From: Lachnospiraceae bacterium
GTDB taxonomy: Bacteria; Bacillota; Clostridia; Lachnospirales; Lachnospiraceae
Length of the DNA: 56,963 nt
Assembly (NCBI GenBank): GCA_009774345.1
Contig: VSNR01000003.1
Span: 1 to 56,963 of the forward strand
Direction: 5' to 3'
In this document: positions 7,127-15,422 of the stretch, in pieces
Layout of the letters: every line of letters starts with the position of its first letter
Position numbering within the stretch: the first letter of the stretch is position 1
Made by a program: the position numbers and the translations under genes
The notes under the pieces: model-generated
What the model saw: only the letters and a program-made list of their open reading frames with translations
Database searches by the model: none
Told to the model about the DNA's origin: nothing

Positions 7127-8434
7127 ATGAGAGAGACAGAACTGACAGAGCTGGCAGGACAGCAGGAGTATGAATCGTTAAAAGAGGAGCTGGGGCGGAA
7201 GCTGGATGAGACTTCGGAAAACTTCGTGGTAATCGGGTATATTTTGAAACAGGTGCGGGATAAATGCATGTATCTGCATGAAAACTTCAAAGATATCAAT
7301 GATTTCGGACTGCGTGTCTATGGACTGTCAAGGGCGACAGTCAGCCGCTTCATGAATATCAACACGAAATTTTCCATAAACGGAAACAGCCGGGAGATCA
7401 AACCGGAATACAAAGGATATGGACGCAGCAAGATACAGGAGATGCTGAATGTAGATGAATGTGATATGGAGCTGGTCACGGCAGAGACGACGGTGGAGCA
7501 GGTTAAAGAGCTGAAAAAGGTAGAAAAAGAACAAAGACAGCTTGAAGAAAAAGAGCGGGATGAGAGCCTTCCACTGATGCAGCTTTCAGCGCCCAAAGAG
7601 AGTGCAGACAAGCCTGTTCAGGAATCCAGAGATCCCTTTGAGACACTGCTTGAGGCATTCTGGAAAGAAAACATGGAGCTCTATCGCAGTGTTGCGGCAG
7701 GACTGACATCACCAGAGATCATTGCGGAGGAAATAAGCCCTTCTGGCAGCAGAACATTCAGAAACGGCATTAACATCATTTTCTTTTATGAATTTGATAA
7801 GGGAGCAAAACTGCGCAGTTACGAGAAAGGACAGGCTTCCATAACCGCTTATACCTATCAGGAGATCATGGAAAAGACGCAGGAGCTTGCCATGGAAGAA
7901 TCTGGAGCGGTGCTTCCGGTCGAAGCAGAAGAACAGGAAACTGCATATGAGCCGCAGGCACCAGATGAGCCGCAGACAGAACTGGAAGAGCAGGAAGCAC
8001 CCTATACACCGATACCTGGTCAGACTACAGTGGAGGATTTAGAGGATGTTGTACCGAAAGGAGCGGAAGAACCTGCTGCCAGTCAATGTACTGATACAGA
8101 TGATATGCCAGCCAGTGGGAATGTGGTTGATGCAGAGTACAGAGAGCTGGATATAGAATCCGCCGTGGAATCACAGCCTGAATATTCGGAACAACAGCTT
8201 GAATATTCGGAACAACAGCCTGAATATTCGGAACAACAGCTTGATATTCCAGAACAACAGCCTGACGCAGAGCAGACATGTATTTATACAGATATCGAAA
8301 TAAAGAATGCAATAAGCTATTTTGACATTGAATATCTCAGTAGAATGGGCGTGCAGCAGGATGCTATAAAGTGCAGGAACTACAAAATTGCGCTGGAATG
8401 CATACGCAGGTGTTACCCATCAATTGCGGAGTAG
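7127..8434 (+). CDS. hypothetical phage protein with HTH-like N-terminus and repeat-rich linker (435 aa)
   Basis: The N-terminal 110 residues look like a DNA-binding domain (FVVIGYILKQVRDKCMYLHE, DFGLRVYGLSRATVSRFMNI, SKIQEMLNV), similar in feel to ParB-type HTH. A charged coiled-coil segment (about 125-150), a mixed domain (about 170-260), a long acidic Pro/Gln/Glu-rich linker (about 265-385) with four 7-residue repeats, and a short C-terminal helical block (YTDIEIKNAISYFDIEYLSR) follow. It sits nine bases after the PcfJ-like gene. Role unknown; a partition or replication accessory function is possible. Confidence 0.65.
   Translation: MRETELTELAGQQEYESLKEELGRKLDETSENFVVIGYILKQVRDKCMYLHENFKDINDFGLRVYGLSRATVSRFMNINTKFSINGNSREIKPEYKGYGRSKIQEMLNVDECDMELVTAETTVEQVKELKKVEKEQRQLEEKERDESLPLMQLSAPKESADKPVQESRDPFETLLEAFWKENMELYRSVAAGLTSPEIIAEEISPSGSRTFRNGINIIFFYEFDKGAKLRSYEKGQASITAYTYQEIMEKTQELAMEESGAVLPVEAEEQETAYEPQAPDEPQTELEEQEAPYTPIPGQTTVEDLEDVVPKGAEEPAASQCTDTDDMPASGNVVDAEYRELDIESAVESQPEYSEQQLEYSEQQPEYSEQQLDIPEQQPDAEQTCIYTDIEIKNAISYFDIEYLSRMGVQQDAIKCRNYKIALECIRRCYPSIAE
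8177..8260 (+). repeat. four 21-bp tandem repeats within a coding region
   Basis: Units at 8177, 8198, 8219 and 8240 encode PEYSEQQ, LEYSEQQ, PEYSEQQ and LDIPEQQ. The first three are nearly identical in DNA, so the copy number can change without changing the reading frame. It is a flexible linker, not a CRISPR array (no spacers). Confidence 0.9.
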
Positions 8435-8470
8435 GCAGACAGTAGCATATTCAGAACAGGAGTGTGACAG

Positions 8471-8644
8471 ATGAGAAAGATAACTGCAAGCGATTTGATG
8501 AATGAGCAGAGAAAGCGCCTTCTGCGGCAGAAACAGAAGGAGCAGGAGAACAGCGTGACCGAGGACGCAAAAGCAGTATTCCGCCAGAAGCCTTATTACA
8601 TGAAACAGGATCGGTGTGGGAATGAGCTTGGAGGAAGGGGGTAA
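8471..8644 (+). CDS. small basic hypothetical protein (57 aa)
   Basis: A short frame with AGGAG eight bases before the ATG. The product is very basic and Gln-rich (MRKITASDLMNEQRKRLLRQ, KQKEQEN ...), probably one long helix, ending RCGNELGGRG. The stop is two bases before the next gene's ATG, which suggests coupling. No function recognised. Confidence 0.6.
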   Translation: MRKITASDLMNEQRKRLLRQKQKEQENSVTEDAKAVFRQKPYYMKQDRCGNELGGRG

Positions 8645-8645
8645 A

Positions 8646-8843
8646 ATGGACGAAGGAAAAATATATAAGATAGTCTGTCCGCATTGCCGGAAAGATCAAC
8701 ATGCCTGCAAGTCGATGTATCAGAAGATGGGAAATGAAGCAGGTATTGGGAGATGCTTATATTGCGATAAACTGATGATACTGACATATGATCAGAAAAA
8801 TGACACAATGGCAGCAGGGAAGTGGGAGAAAATAAGTAAATAA
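8646..8843 (+). CDS. small zinc-ribbon protein (65 aa)
   Basis: CPHCRK and CLYCDK form a CxxC ... CxxC zinc-ribbon-like pair about 27 residues apart. The ATG at 8646 is used because a purine-rich site (GGAGGAAGGGGG) ends four bases before it; an in-frame GTG at 8616 lacks a site. First gene of a run of small A+T-rich genes. Unknown role; nucleic-acid or protein binding is plausible. Confidence 0.6.
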   Translation: MDEGKIYKIVCPHCRKDQHACKSMYQKMGNEAGIGRCLYCDKLMILTYDQKNDTMAAGKWEKISK

Positions 8844-8863
8844 TTTAGATATGGAGGTAAATA

Positions 8864-9049
8864 ATGAAGTGTGGAAAATACAGAGTAACTGAGGATATTC
8901 ATGTGTATGATTGTATTTATGGACAATTTAAAATGCGAGAAGGAACTGTTTTTGAGATTATGGATAACGGTCACACAGGGATATCAGGAAAGTTCATGTT
9001 TAATCCAATTGTTTTAAGATATAGTGAAAAGAATTATGAAAGGATTTGA
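8864..9049 (+). CDS. hypothetical protein (61 aa)
   Basis: Good site (GGAGG, seven bases) before ATG. The sequence MKCGKYRVTEDIHVYDCIYG and GQFKMREGTVFEIMDN suggests a small beta-rich fold. No family recognised. Base composition is clearly more A+T-rich than the replication genes upstream. Confidence 0.55.
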   Translation: MKCGKYRVTEDIHVYDCIYGQFKMREGTVFEIMDNGHTGISGKFMFNPIVLRYSEKNYERI

Positions 9050-9059
9050 GTGGTGTAAA

Positions 9060-9323
9060 ATGTCCAATGGATTAATTGTAGAAAATGGTATATATAGATG
9101 CCCTGAATGCCATAGCAACAAAATCACAGAGGTGTCACAGAATATAATAATCAAGATGACTAATGTGAATACTGGAAAACTGATAAATCCTGAAACCGGA
9201 AAGAGCTTTGTGAGCAACAAGTACAAAGCGTTTATGTATGATAATGCTACTTCAGATGGTGTAGGATGCTGGTATTATGAATGTCGCAATTGCGGATGGA
9301 AAAGTGAACTATTAGTTGAATAA
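9060..9323 (+). CDS. small zinc-ribbon protein (87 aa)
   Basis: Two CxxC pairs (YRCPECHSN near residue 13, YECRNCGWKS near residue 76) frame a beta-rich middle, a typical zinc-ribbon layout. The start is uncertain: ATG 9060 is the first residue of the compact domain, while an in-frame ATG at 9024 would overlap the previous gene. Neither has a strong ribosome site, so translational coupling to the upstream gene is likely. Confidence 0.55.
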   Translation: MSNGLIVENGIYRCPECHSNKITEVSQNIIIKMTNVNTGKLINPETGKSFVSNKYKAFMYDNATSDGVGCWYYECRNCGWKSELLVE

Positions 9324-9349
9324 AATAATGATTTAGGGAGGGAAAATTT

Positions 9350-9637
9350 ATGAAGATTTGTAAAGATTGTGCTAATAAAGGAAAAAAAGAAAACTGCAAG
9401 ATTTATACGTCAGTGAGTAATTTTGCGGAAAAATGTAAGGACTTTAAGGCAGACAAAAAAATGATGTTGATTACAAAATTTGATTGTGCTGAAAGTTGTC
9501 TATCTTGTGGAAATAAGAAATGCAGCACAATCATGGTTAGCATTAACAGGATAAAAAAAGACGAAAATATTATAACATTCCATTTGTGCAGAGAATGTCT
9601 TAATCAATTGGCGAGAGAATTTTATCCATATAGTTAA
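9350..9637 (+). CDS. Cys-rich hypothetical protein (95 aa)
   Basis: Nine or more cysteines, including CKDCANKGKKENC at the start, CAESCLSCGNKKC in the middle and CRECL near the end, arranged in pairs suitable for two metal sites. AGGGAGGG precedes the ATG. Unrecognised family; one of several small metal-binding candidates in this block. Confidence 0.55.
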   Translation: MKICKDCANKGKKENCKIYTSVSNFAEKCKDFKADKKMMLITKFDCAESCLSCGNKKCSTIMVSINRIKKDENIITFHLCRECLNQLAREFYPYS

Positions 9638-9661
9638 GGATTTATCGGAGGTGGTTATGAA

Positions 9662-9919
9662 ATGACGAAAAGTGAATTTAAGAAGTATTTAGAGCGTGGC
9701 AGGAAAGCTCATATTAAAGCTGAATCAATAACAAATGAGTTATTTGATAAATTAGAACAAGATATGGGTTTAAGTGAATTAATATTGAGTGATATTCCAT
9801 CTAACGCAGAAAATGCAGATAATTTGGAAGAAGCAATTCAATGTTATATACAGTACGGAGAATGTGACCCAGATTTATTATGGGGCGAGTTGATTATGGG
9901 CAATATAGCTCATTCATAA
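9662..9919 (+). CDS. hypothetical acidic protein (85 aa)
   Basis: Helical acidic protein (MTKSEFKKYLERGRKAHIKA ... NADNLEEAIQCYIQYGECD). GGAGGTGG lies upstream; an ATG a few bases earlier is out of frame and stops at once. No recognisable motif. Directly upstream of the PAPS-reductase-like gene with 23 bases between. Confidence 0.55.
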   Translation: MTKSEFKKYLERGRKAHIKAESITNELFDKLEQDMGLSELILSDIPSNAENADNLEEAIQCYIQYGECDPDLLWGELIMGNIAHS

Positions 9920-9942
9920 AATAAGGATTTGGGTGAAACGTA

Positions 9943-10764
9943 ATGGCACGTACAAAGATTATACCATCGGAGGGATTATTAAGCGACTTGGAGTATACCA
10001 GCGTAATAGTAAGTTATTCAAATGGGATAGACAGTACAGGGGCACTTTACTGGGCGGCTAAAAATTTTCCTAAAGAAAAAATATATCTGCTTTATTGTGA
10101 TACTGGCTGTGAGTACCCAGAAAATATATCACTGTTTTATAAAGTGGCGGCGTTTATGGGAGTTAAGTCAGTTTTGTTATCAGATACCAGAGGATTTTTA
10201 GGGCTGCTTCTGAATGAGCGGCTAAAGTTTCCAGATATGAAAAATCGCTGGTGTACGGCTTATCTGAAAACGGCGGTAACTGATAAATGGATAAGGCAGC
10301 ATAGGCAGCAGTTAGGTGCAAAGTGTTTATTTGTATCAGGGGAGCGTAGGGACGAAAGCACGGGGAGGGCAAAACTTCCAGAACTGGAATACCATAGCAC
10401 GACGCTTAAAACAAAGCGCGTAGCAGATTTTACGTGCCATTGGTATAGACCTTGCTTGGATTACGAAAAAGGCAAAATGTTTGAACAAGGAAAAGAGCTT
10501 AAGTTAGAGCCACACCCGTGCTACGAATATGTCGGTAGATGTAGCTGCATGTTTTGTATGTTCATGCCAGAGCGCCATGCTGCGGAAAATATGAAGAGAT
10601 ACCCAGAATTGGCAGTAACGTACATAAGGGCGGAAATGAAGATACAACATACATGGAAAAAGGCAAAGAGTCTGCAAAGTGTATTTAATGAATGTATGGA
10701 TATTGATGATATAGATGAAGATATTCAGCAGGAATTTAGGCAGATGAGCCTTTTTGATAAATAA
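9943..10764 (+). CDS. PAPS-reductase-like / adenine nucleotide alpha-hydrolase family protein
   Basis: 273 residues. VIVSYSNGIDSTGALYWAA (about residues 21-39) is the PP-loop of the PAPS reductase/ATP-pyrophosphatase family (usual form SGGxDS). YLLYCDTGCEYPENISLFY follows, then RWCTAYLKTAV and FVSGERRDES. The C-terminal CYEYVGRCSCMFCMF holds four Cys and could bind a metal or Fe-S cluster, as in DndC-like proteins. Phage members are common but their substrates are unknown; sulfate assimilation is unlikely without partner genes. It may make a nucleic-acid modification. No dnd or other modification genes are present. Confidence 0.75.
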   Translation: MARTKIIPSEGLLSDLEYTSVIVSYSNGIDSTGALYWAAKNFPKEKIYLLYCDTGCEYPENISLFYKVAAFMGVKSVLLSDTRGFLGLLLNERLKFPDMKNRWCTAYLKTAVTDKWIRQHRQQLGAKCLFVSGERRDESTGRAKLPELEYHSTTLKTKRVADFTCHWYRPCLDYEKGKMFEQGKELKLEPHPCYEYVGRCSCMFCMFMPERHAAENMKRYPELAVTYIRAEMKIQHTWKKAKSLQSVFNECMDIDDIDEDIQQEFRQMSLFDK

Positions 10765-10780
10765 GGATTTAGGAGGGGTT

Positions 10781-10975
10781 ATGGAGAAAACATTTACTAT
10801 ACCATATGAAGCATGGTGCAAGGATGAGGCAGAATGGAGCATAACGGCAATGGATAATACAGGATTCAAGCTTGACTGCAAGTATGGAATTATTACATTA
10901 TCTGACAGATATGGTAATGGGATATGCGATTTTATGGCGTCAGATATCAGTAAATGTATTGGTAATCTAAACTGA
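10781..10975 (+). CDS. hypothetical protein (64 aa)
   Basis: AGGAGGGG precedes the ATG at 10781. Product starts MEKTFTIPYEAWCKDEAEWS and looks like a small alpha/beta fold. No family recognised. Last of the A+T-rich small-gene block. The 193 bases after it show no further gene and no clear terminator. Confidence 0.55.
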   Translation: MEKTFTIPYEAWCKDEAEWSITAMDNTGFKLDCKYGIITLSDRYGNGICDFMASDISKCIGNLN

Positions 10976-11168
10976 GATTTATCTGAACTGTGAGTGGGCA
11001 GCAGTATTGACAGACAGTTTGGACTATACAACCTACTAAAACTATATATTAAAAAGTGGTAGCAACCCGCCAAAGTGACATATATCCTTGAAAACTTTGC
11101 AGGTTTGGCAGAAGGATACTGTATCATGGCGACATCACTCGTCAACAAGAAAAGGAGGCAGCAGGACA

Positions 11169-11747
11169 ATGAATAAAAGCGCATTAAAAGCATTATTTAT
11201 CAATGCAAAAGTAGAGGGCGCAAGGTATATCGGAGTAAGAATTGCGACCGAGGGCAGCAGTGAGCCGGAAATCATTATCAATCCGAAAGAGAACTTTGAT
11301 TCAAAGTTTGAATATTACATGAGCGCATATGACGACAATCTGATTCTGATTTCTGCAAAAGGAAAGAAAGAAATCAGAATCACGGGCATTGCACAGGGGA
11401 ACACGTTTGAGGACATTGAGTTTCAGTTGGGCGATGTTGGCGTTGACTGGAAAAAGCCGATTTCGGATGCAATCGACAAAGCCTATAATAAAATGATTGC
11501 GGAGACACCGCCACAGACAGAGGAGGAAAAGTTGCGATGTGATACCATGAAAGAGGCGGTCAAGGGGATGTTCCTCAATGCAGGCAGATCGGCAGCGGAG
11601 GCGAGGTTCATACTTGAGAATATTGAGAAGTATGAGCAGCTTTTTGACATCTGCATGAACGGTGATGACATGGAGTTCAGAAAGGGCTTGACGGAATTAC
11701 AGAGGATGCAGAATGAGCATATTCTGAAAGAGGAAAGCAGCGAATAA
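11169..11747 (+). CDS. hypothetical phage protein (192 aa)
   Basis: AGGAGG precedes the ATG at 11169. The N-terminal half looks beta-rich (ALFINAKVEGARYIGVRIAT, EPEIIINPKENF); the C-terminal half is helical and charged (about residues 120-190). Unrecognised. It lies immediately before the ArpU-like late regulator and returns to the higher GC of the structural region. Confidence 0.6.
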   Translation: MNKSALKALFINAKVEGARYIGVRIATEGSSEPEIIINPKENFDSKFEYYMSAYDDNLILISAKGKKEIRITGIAQGNTFEDIEFQLGDVGVDWKKPISDAIDKAYNKMIAETPPQTEEEKLRCDTMKEAVKGMFLNAGRSAAEARFILENIEKYEQLFDICMNGDDMEFRKGLTELQRMQNEHILKEESSE

Positions 11748-11777
11748 AGGAATGGAAACAGAAACGGAGGCATCGGC

Positions 11778-12203
11778 GTGAAAGAGGAAAGAGAGCAGAC
11801 GGTCATCGACAAGACATATCTATATCTTGAGAACTACCGTGAGATGGAGCGGTATATCAATGATGCGGTGTCGGAAGTGTCGCAGATTCCGGACATAGAT
11901 AAATATAATATATCGGCGGAAAAGGCGTTCCTGCAGTCAATCAAAGAGTGCAAGGCAGAAACCATCATTTTGTTTTACCACTTGAAACAGGCTCTTGCGT
12001 CGCTGAAAGAGGATGCAGAGGCAGCAGGAGAGTTATACAAGTATGAGGCTCTTGAGAGCATCTACATAAAAGGGAGAACATACGAGGATATTGCAAGGGA
12101 AAATAATTGCGGGAAAAATTCTCCGAAACGGTGGTGTAAGAGCATGGTTCAGAAACTTTCAGTTAAATTGTTCGGTGCAAGAGCAATCATAGAGAAATTT
12201 TAA
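11778..12203 (+). CDS. ArpU/sigma-70-region-4-like late transcription regulator
   Basis: 141 residues starting at GTG with GGAGG eight bases upstream. N-terminal helices (YLENYREMERYINDAVSEVS) precede a C-terminal sigma-region-4-like helix-turn-helix (EALESIYIKGRTYEDIAREN, SPKRWCKSMVQKLS; about residues 88-128). Proteins of this kind (ArpU, RinA, Gp67-like) sit just before the packaging genes of Gram-positive phages and activate the late operon. The tandem direct repeats and promoter about 60-125 bases downstream are natural candidates for its target. Confidence 0.75.
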   Translation: MKEEREQTVIDKTYLYLENYREMERYINDAVSEVSQIPDIDKYNISAEKAFLQSIKECKAETIILFYHLKQALASLKEDAEAAGELYKYEALESIYIKGRTYEDIARENNCGKNSPKRWCKSMVQKLSVKLFGARAIIEKF

Positions 12204-12260
12204 AATCGGGCAGATTCTACGTGGAATCAAGGGCATTTTAAATGAAACCGTGTAAAAAAC

Positions 12261-12298
12261 GTGGTAAAACAATGGTTTTTTTGTGGTAAAAAGATGGT
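12261..12298 (+). promoter_or_regulatory. tandem direct repeats, candidate late-activator binding sites
   Basis: GTGGTAAAACAATGGT (12261-12276) and GTGGTAAAAAGATGGT (12283-12298) match at 14 of 16 positions and are spaced 22 bp apart, two helical turns. The downstream copy ends 24 bases before a TATTAT -10, so it occupies the -35 area. A weaker similar sequence begins at 12250. Confidence 0.6.
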
Positions 12299-12315
12299 GA
12301 ACAAAAGTGATTTCA

Positions 12316-12328
12316 AATGTGCTATTAT
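12316..12328 (+). promoter_or_regulatory. candidate late promoter -10 (TGTGC-TATTAT)
   Basis: TATTAT at 12323-12328, preceded by TG-rich sequence, has no good -35; the direct repeat 12283-12298 takes that place. This fits an activator-dependent promoter for the packaging and structural operon. Confidence 0.5.
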
Positions 12329-12350
12329 GATAGCGTGAACAGTTGAGACG

Positions 12351-12379
12351 AGCGATTGCAGAGATGCAGTCGCTTTTTT
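12351..12379 (+). terminator. hairpin with T run in the late leader
   Basis: AGCGATTGCA and TGCAGTCGCT pair (one G-T wobble) around a GAGA loop, followed by six T. It lies in the transcribed leader of the late operon, about 120 bases before the HNH gene. It is a terminator by form; it may attenuate the late operon or end upstream transcripts. Confidence 0.6.
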
Positions 12380-12492
12380 CTTGCCTGTTCGCCCTCCTGT
12401 TATATGCGGGCAGCAGGGAGCAGCGATGCGGTCGGCTACCCGCCTCTCAAAAGAAGATAACAGGGGTAGGAACAAAGGGAGGAGGACGGACG

Positions 12493-13011
12493 ATGCTGTT
12501 GAAATCATGCAGGTGTGGAAAGCTGATTCCTCAATCAATGAAGATGTGTGCGGAGTGCGAGCGGAGACAGCAGTCAAGGTATGTGGTGTATAACAACACA
12601 CGCAGAGACCAGAGGGCAGCAGAGTTCTATGTATCAAAGGAGTGGCGGGCATTGCGCCCGGTCATCATGAGCGTGTACGGGCATGTGGATATATACGCAT
12701 TGTATGTCCTGCATGAACTGAAAACACTTGAGGAATCCGACCCGATTCACCACATCATAGAACTAGAGGAGGACTGGGAGCAGAGGTTGAACCCGCTGAA
12801 CCTGATACCTCTAAAACATGAGACACACAGCACCATCACAGCACTATACAAGCAGAGCAACGCAAGCATGCGAGCAACGCAGAAACAGTTGAGGTCACTG
12901 ATTGAATACCATTTTCAAGAGGCAGGGGGATATGAAAAAGTTTTGAGTGACGCTTATCTAGTCACGCCCCCTTTTTTCCTTAGAGAAAACTCCCCACGGA
13001 AATTTCAGTAG
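12493..13011 (+). CDS. HNH endonuclease, packaging-associated
   Basis: 172 residues. An N-terminal zinc motif CRCGKLI ... CAECERR (residues 5-26) is followed by YVSKEWRALRPVIM and the HNH motif DPIHHIIELEEDW ... LNPLNLIPLKHETHS (about residues 93-125; His-His, Asn, His). Phage HNH proteins of this type sit directly before the small terminase and help cos cleavage with the terminase. GGAGGAGG lies upstream; the long frame opens further upstream, but only this ATG has a ribosome site. Confidence 0.85.
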   Translation: MLLKSCRCGKLIPQSMKMCAECERRQQSRYVVYNNTRRDQRAAEFYVSKEWRALRPVIMSVYGHVDIYALYVLHELKTLEESDPIHHIIELEEDWEQRLNPLNLIPLKHETHSTITALYKQSNASMRATQKQLRSLIEYHFQEAGGYEKVLSDAYLVTPPFFLRENSPRKFQ

Positions 13012-13084
13012 ACAGGGAACGCCGGAGGAGTGTCAGAATGTGACACAAAAACGCTGGACACTAGACGGAAAGGGGGACGTTGCG

Positions 13085-13627
13085 ATGGCAGGACAGAGAC
13101 AGCCCACAGATTTAGTGGTCATGAAAGGCAAAAAACATCTCACAAAAGCAGAAATTGAGGCAAGAAAAAATTCTGAGGTGATTGCACCGAACGACAAAGT
13201 CAAGCCTCCGGCATATCTGACGGCGGACCTCAAAAAGAAATTCCGAAAACTGGCAAAGGAACTACTTGAAATCAAGTTGATTGCGAATGTGGATTGTGAC
13301 GCATTGGCGAGACTGTTGATAGCGCAGGAACAATATATTGAGATCACGGCGCAGATAAGAAAAACGCCGTTGATGTTGGATATTCCGGTTTATGAGACAC
13401 GGGAAAATTCGGACACAGGGGAAAAAGAGCAGGTGCAGGTCGGGACACGGCAGGTCGTGAACGGGGAGCGTGAGCGTCTCATGATAATTCAAGACCGCTG
13501 TATGAAACAGTGTCGGCAGGGGGCTAGCGATTTCGGGATGACGGTATCAAGTCGTTGTCGTTTGGTTGTTCCGAAAGCGGATAAGGAAAAACCGGAAAAC
13601 AAGTTCAGCAAATACGCCAACGCATAA
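13085..13627 (+). CDS. terminase small subunit, P27 family
   Basis: 180 residues with the P27-family layout: basic N-terminus (GQRQPTDLVVMKGKKHLTKA), PPAYLTADLKKKFRKLAKEL, then ANVDCDALARLLIAQEQYIE and a C-terminal ERLMIIQDRCMKQCRQ ... GMTVSSRCRL. It recognises phage DNA and starts packaging with TerL. The ATG at 13085 with AAAGGGGG upstream is chosen over a GTG at 13040. Its stop overlaps the TerL start (TAATG). Confidence 0.88.
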   Translation: MAGQRQPTDLVVMKGKKHLTKAEIEARKNSEVIAPNDKVKPPAYLTADLKKKFRKLAKELLEIKLIANVDCDALARLLIAQEQYIEITAQIRKTPLMLDIPVYETRENSDTGEKEQVQVGTRQVVNGERERLMIIQDRCMKQCRQGASDFGMTVSSRCRLVVPKADKEKPENKFSKYANA

Positions 13628-15420
13628 TGGCGAAAACGGAGCGCATCACCGACCGATGCACACAATACGCCCTTGATGTTACAGAGGGACGCATCATTGC
13701 CGGAGAACTTGTCAGACTGGCATGTCAGAGGCATCTTGACGACATTGAAAAGTCAAAAGCTACACCGTACAAGTATTATTTTGACACCACGCAGTCTGAA
13801 AAGATTATTAATTTCGCAGAGGAACTCACAATCGCGGAGGGTGGGGAGCAGGAAAACGTCACGGCGTACCCTTTCCAGTGTTTTATCTTGGGCTCACTAA
13901 ACGGGTGGAGGACGAAAGAAAAATCATACAGACGGTTCAGAACGTCCTACATTCAGCTAGGGAGACAAAACGGAAAGTCATTTATCAACGGGATTCTGGC
14001 TGCATATTACGGCAATTTTGACGGCTACAAGTACGGGAAAATATACTGCACAGCCACAAAGCAAGATCAGGCGAACATTGTTTTTGATGAAATCGTCAAA
14101 TTCATCAATTCGGACGAGGAATTGTCGGAGTGGTTCAAGGTACATGAGCACAACCATACAATAGACTGTTTGTTTACTCATTCGAAAATAAAGGCCCTGT
14201 CAGGAGATACAAAATCACTGGATGGACACCGTGCGTATTTGGGAATCGTTGACGAGTACCACGCACATAAGACGAATCAGATGTACAAACTGCTTGAGGG
14301 TGGTATCAAGAAACTCAAGTCAGCACTGATATCAGTCATTACAACGGCAGGATTCGATTTGAAATCGCCGTGTTACAAATTATACGAATACTGCTGCAAT
14401 CTATTGAGAGGCGTATTCGAAAATGACAGTCAATTTGTGTATATCGCACAGATGGATGCAGAGGATGACTGGTACACGCCGGAAAACTGGATAAAAGCGA
14501 ACCCGATTCTTGAATTTGATGCGGATGCGATTGAGAATCTTATTCCGGTAGCGCATACCGCCCGTGACATGGGCGGGGAGGACTTGAGAGATTTCCTTGT
14601 AAAGCAGCTCAACATGTGGATACAGTGGTCAAATTCCATGTATATCAAGGAGATCGCAAAGTGGAAGATGTGCGCCGTTTTGAAATCGCTGAAAGATTTC
14701 AAAGGCTCAAAGTGCTATGTCGGGGTTGACCTGTCATCTGGAGGGGATTTGACATCAATCGCAATCATTATCCCGCACATGGTCGGTGATGTAAAAAAGT
14801 ATTTTATACATACGCATTCATTCATACCCAAATCACGGGTGGATGAACACATAAAGACTGACAAGATTCCTTATGATCTGTGGATAGAAAAAGGTCTTGT
14901 GACGGTTACTGAAACACTGGGGGGAATCAAGACAGATTATAAATACATCATCAGGTATCTTGAGGAACTCGTGAAAACTCATGATTTGAAACCGCAGTTG
15001 ATATGTTATGACCCGCACAATGCGTCGGCGTTCCTGTCAGACCTTGAGGCGTTAGGGTTCGATTCCGTGTCCGTGACGCAGACGGCGAAAGAATTAAACG
15101 ATGCGACCGTCGATTTCAGACTGGAAATCCTTGCAGGTAATGTTGAGATCGAGGGTATCGAGGTCGGAAAGGGAGACAAAAAGAAAGTCGTTCCGTTCGA
15201 TGAACTGCTGACCTGGTCAATTGCCAACGCAAAGACTATTTCTAACAATTACGGGGAAATCAAGATCGACAAGGACATCACGACAGACCGTATCGACCCG
15301 ATTGACGCAATCATCGACGCATGGAAACCTGCAATGAAAGAGGAGTACAAGCCGGACATCAACGAATCCGTGAATGACTGGCTTGAGCAATACAAGAAAT
15401 ATGTGAAAGGTGGCGAATAA
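13627..15420 (+). CDS. terminase large subunit
   Basis: 597 residues. The ATPase domain has Walker A QLGRQNGKSF (about residue 109) and Walker B AYLGIVDEYHAH (about residue 205). The RNase H-like nuclease domain has VGVDLSSGGDLTS (about 363), CYDPHNASAF (about 461) and DRIDPIDAIIDAW near the end. It is the phage packaging motor and cuts the concatemer. It overlaps TerS by one base and lies two bases before the portal gene. Full length, no frameshift. Confidence 0.95.
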   Translation: MAKTERITDRCTQYALDVTEGRIIAGELVRLACQRHLDDIEKSKATPYKYYFDTTQSEKIINFAEELTIAEGGEQENVTAYPFQCFILGSLNGWRTKEKSYRRFRTSYIQLGRQNGKSFINGILAAYYGNFDGYKYGKIYCTATKQDQANIVFDEIVKFINSDEELSEWFKVHEHNHTIDCLFTHSKIKALSGDTKSLDGHRAYLGIVDEYHAHKTNQMYKLLEGGIKKLKSALISVITTAGFDLKSPCYKLYEYCCNLLRGVFENDSQFVYIAQMDAEDDWYTPENWIKANPILEFDADAIENLIPVAHTARDMGGEDLRDFLVKQLNMWIQWSNSMYIKEIAKWKMCAVLKSLKDFKGSKCYVGVDLSSGGDLTSIAIIIPHMVGDVKKYFIHTHSFIPKSRVDEHIKTDKIPYDLWIEKGLVTVTETLGGIKTDYKYIIRYLEELVKTHDLKPQLICYDPHNASAFLSDLEALGFDSVSVTQTAKELNDATVDFRLEILAGNVEIEGIEVGKGDKKKVVPFDELLTWSIANAKTISNNYGEIKIDKDITTDRIDPIDAIIDAWKPAMKEEYKPDINESVNDWLEQYKKYVKGGE

Positions 15421-15422
15421 AA

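Noticed and set aside
8177..8260. Short tandem repeats considered as a CRISPR array
   Set aside because: Units are contiguous, in frame and without spacers; they are a protein repeat. The same holds for 29,469-29,690.
9943..10764. Phosphorothioate (Dnd) or sulfate-assimilation system
   Set aside because: Only the PP-loop enzyme is present; no cysteine desulfurase, DndB/D/E, or ATP sulfurylase genes are nearby.
10504..11193. 229-codon minus-strand frame across the PAPS-reductase gene end
   Set aside because: Antisense to well-supported genes, with no ribosome site or recognisable domain.
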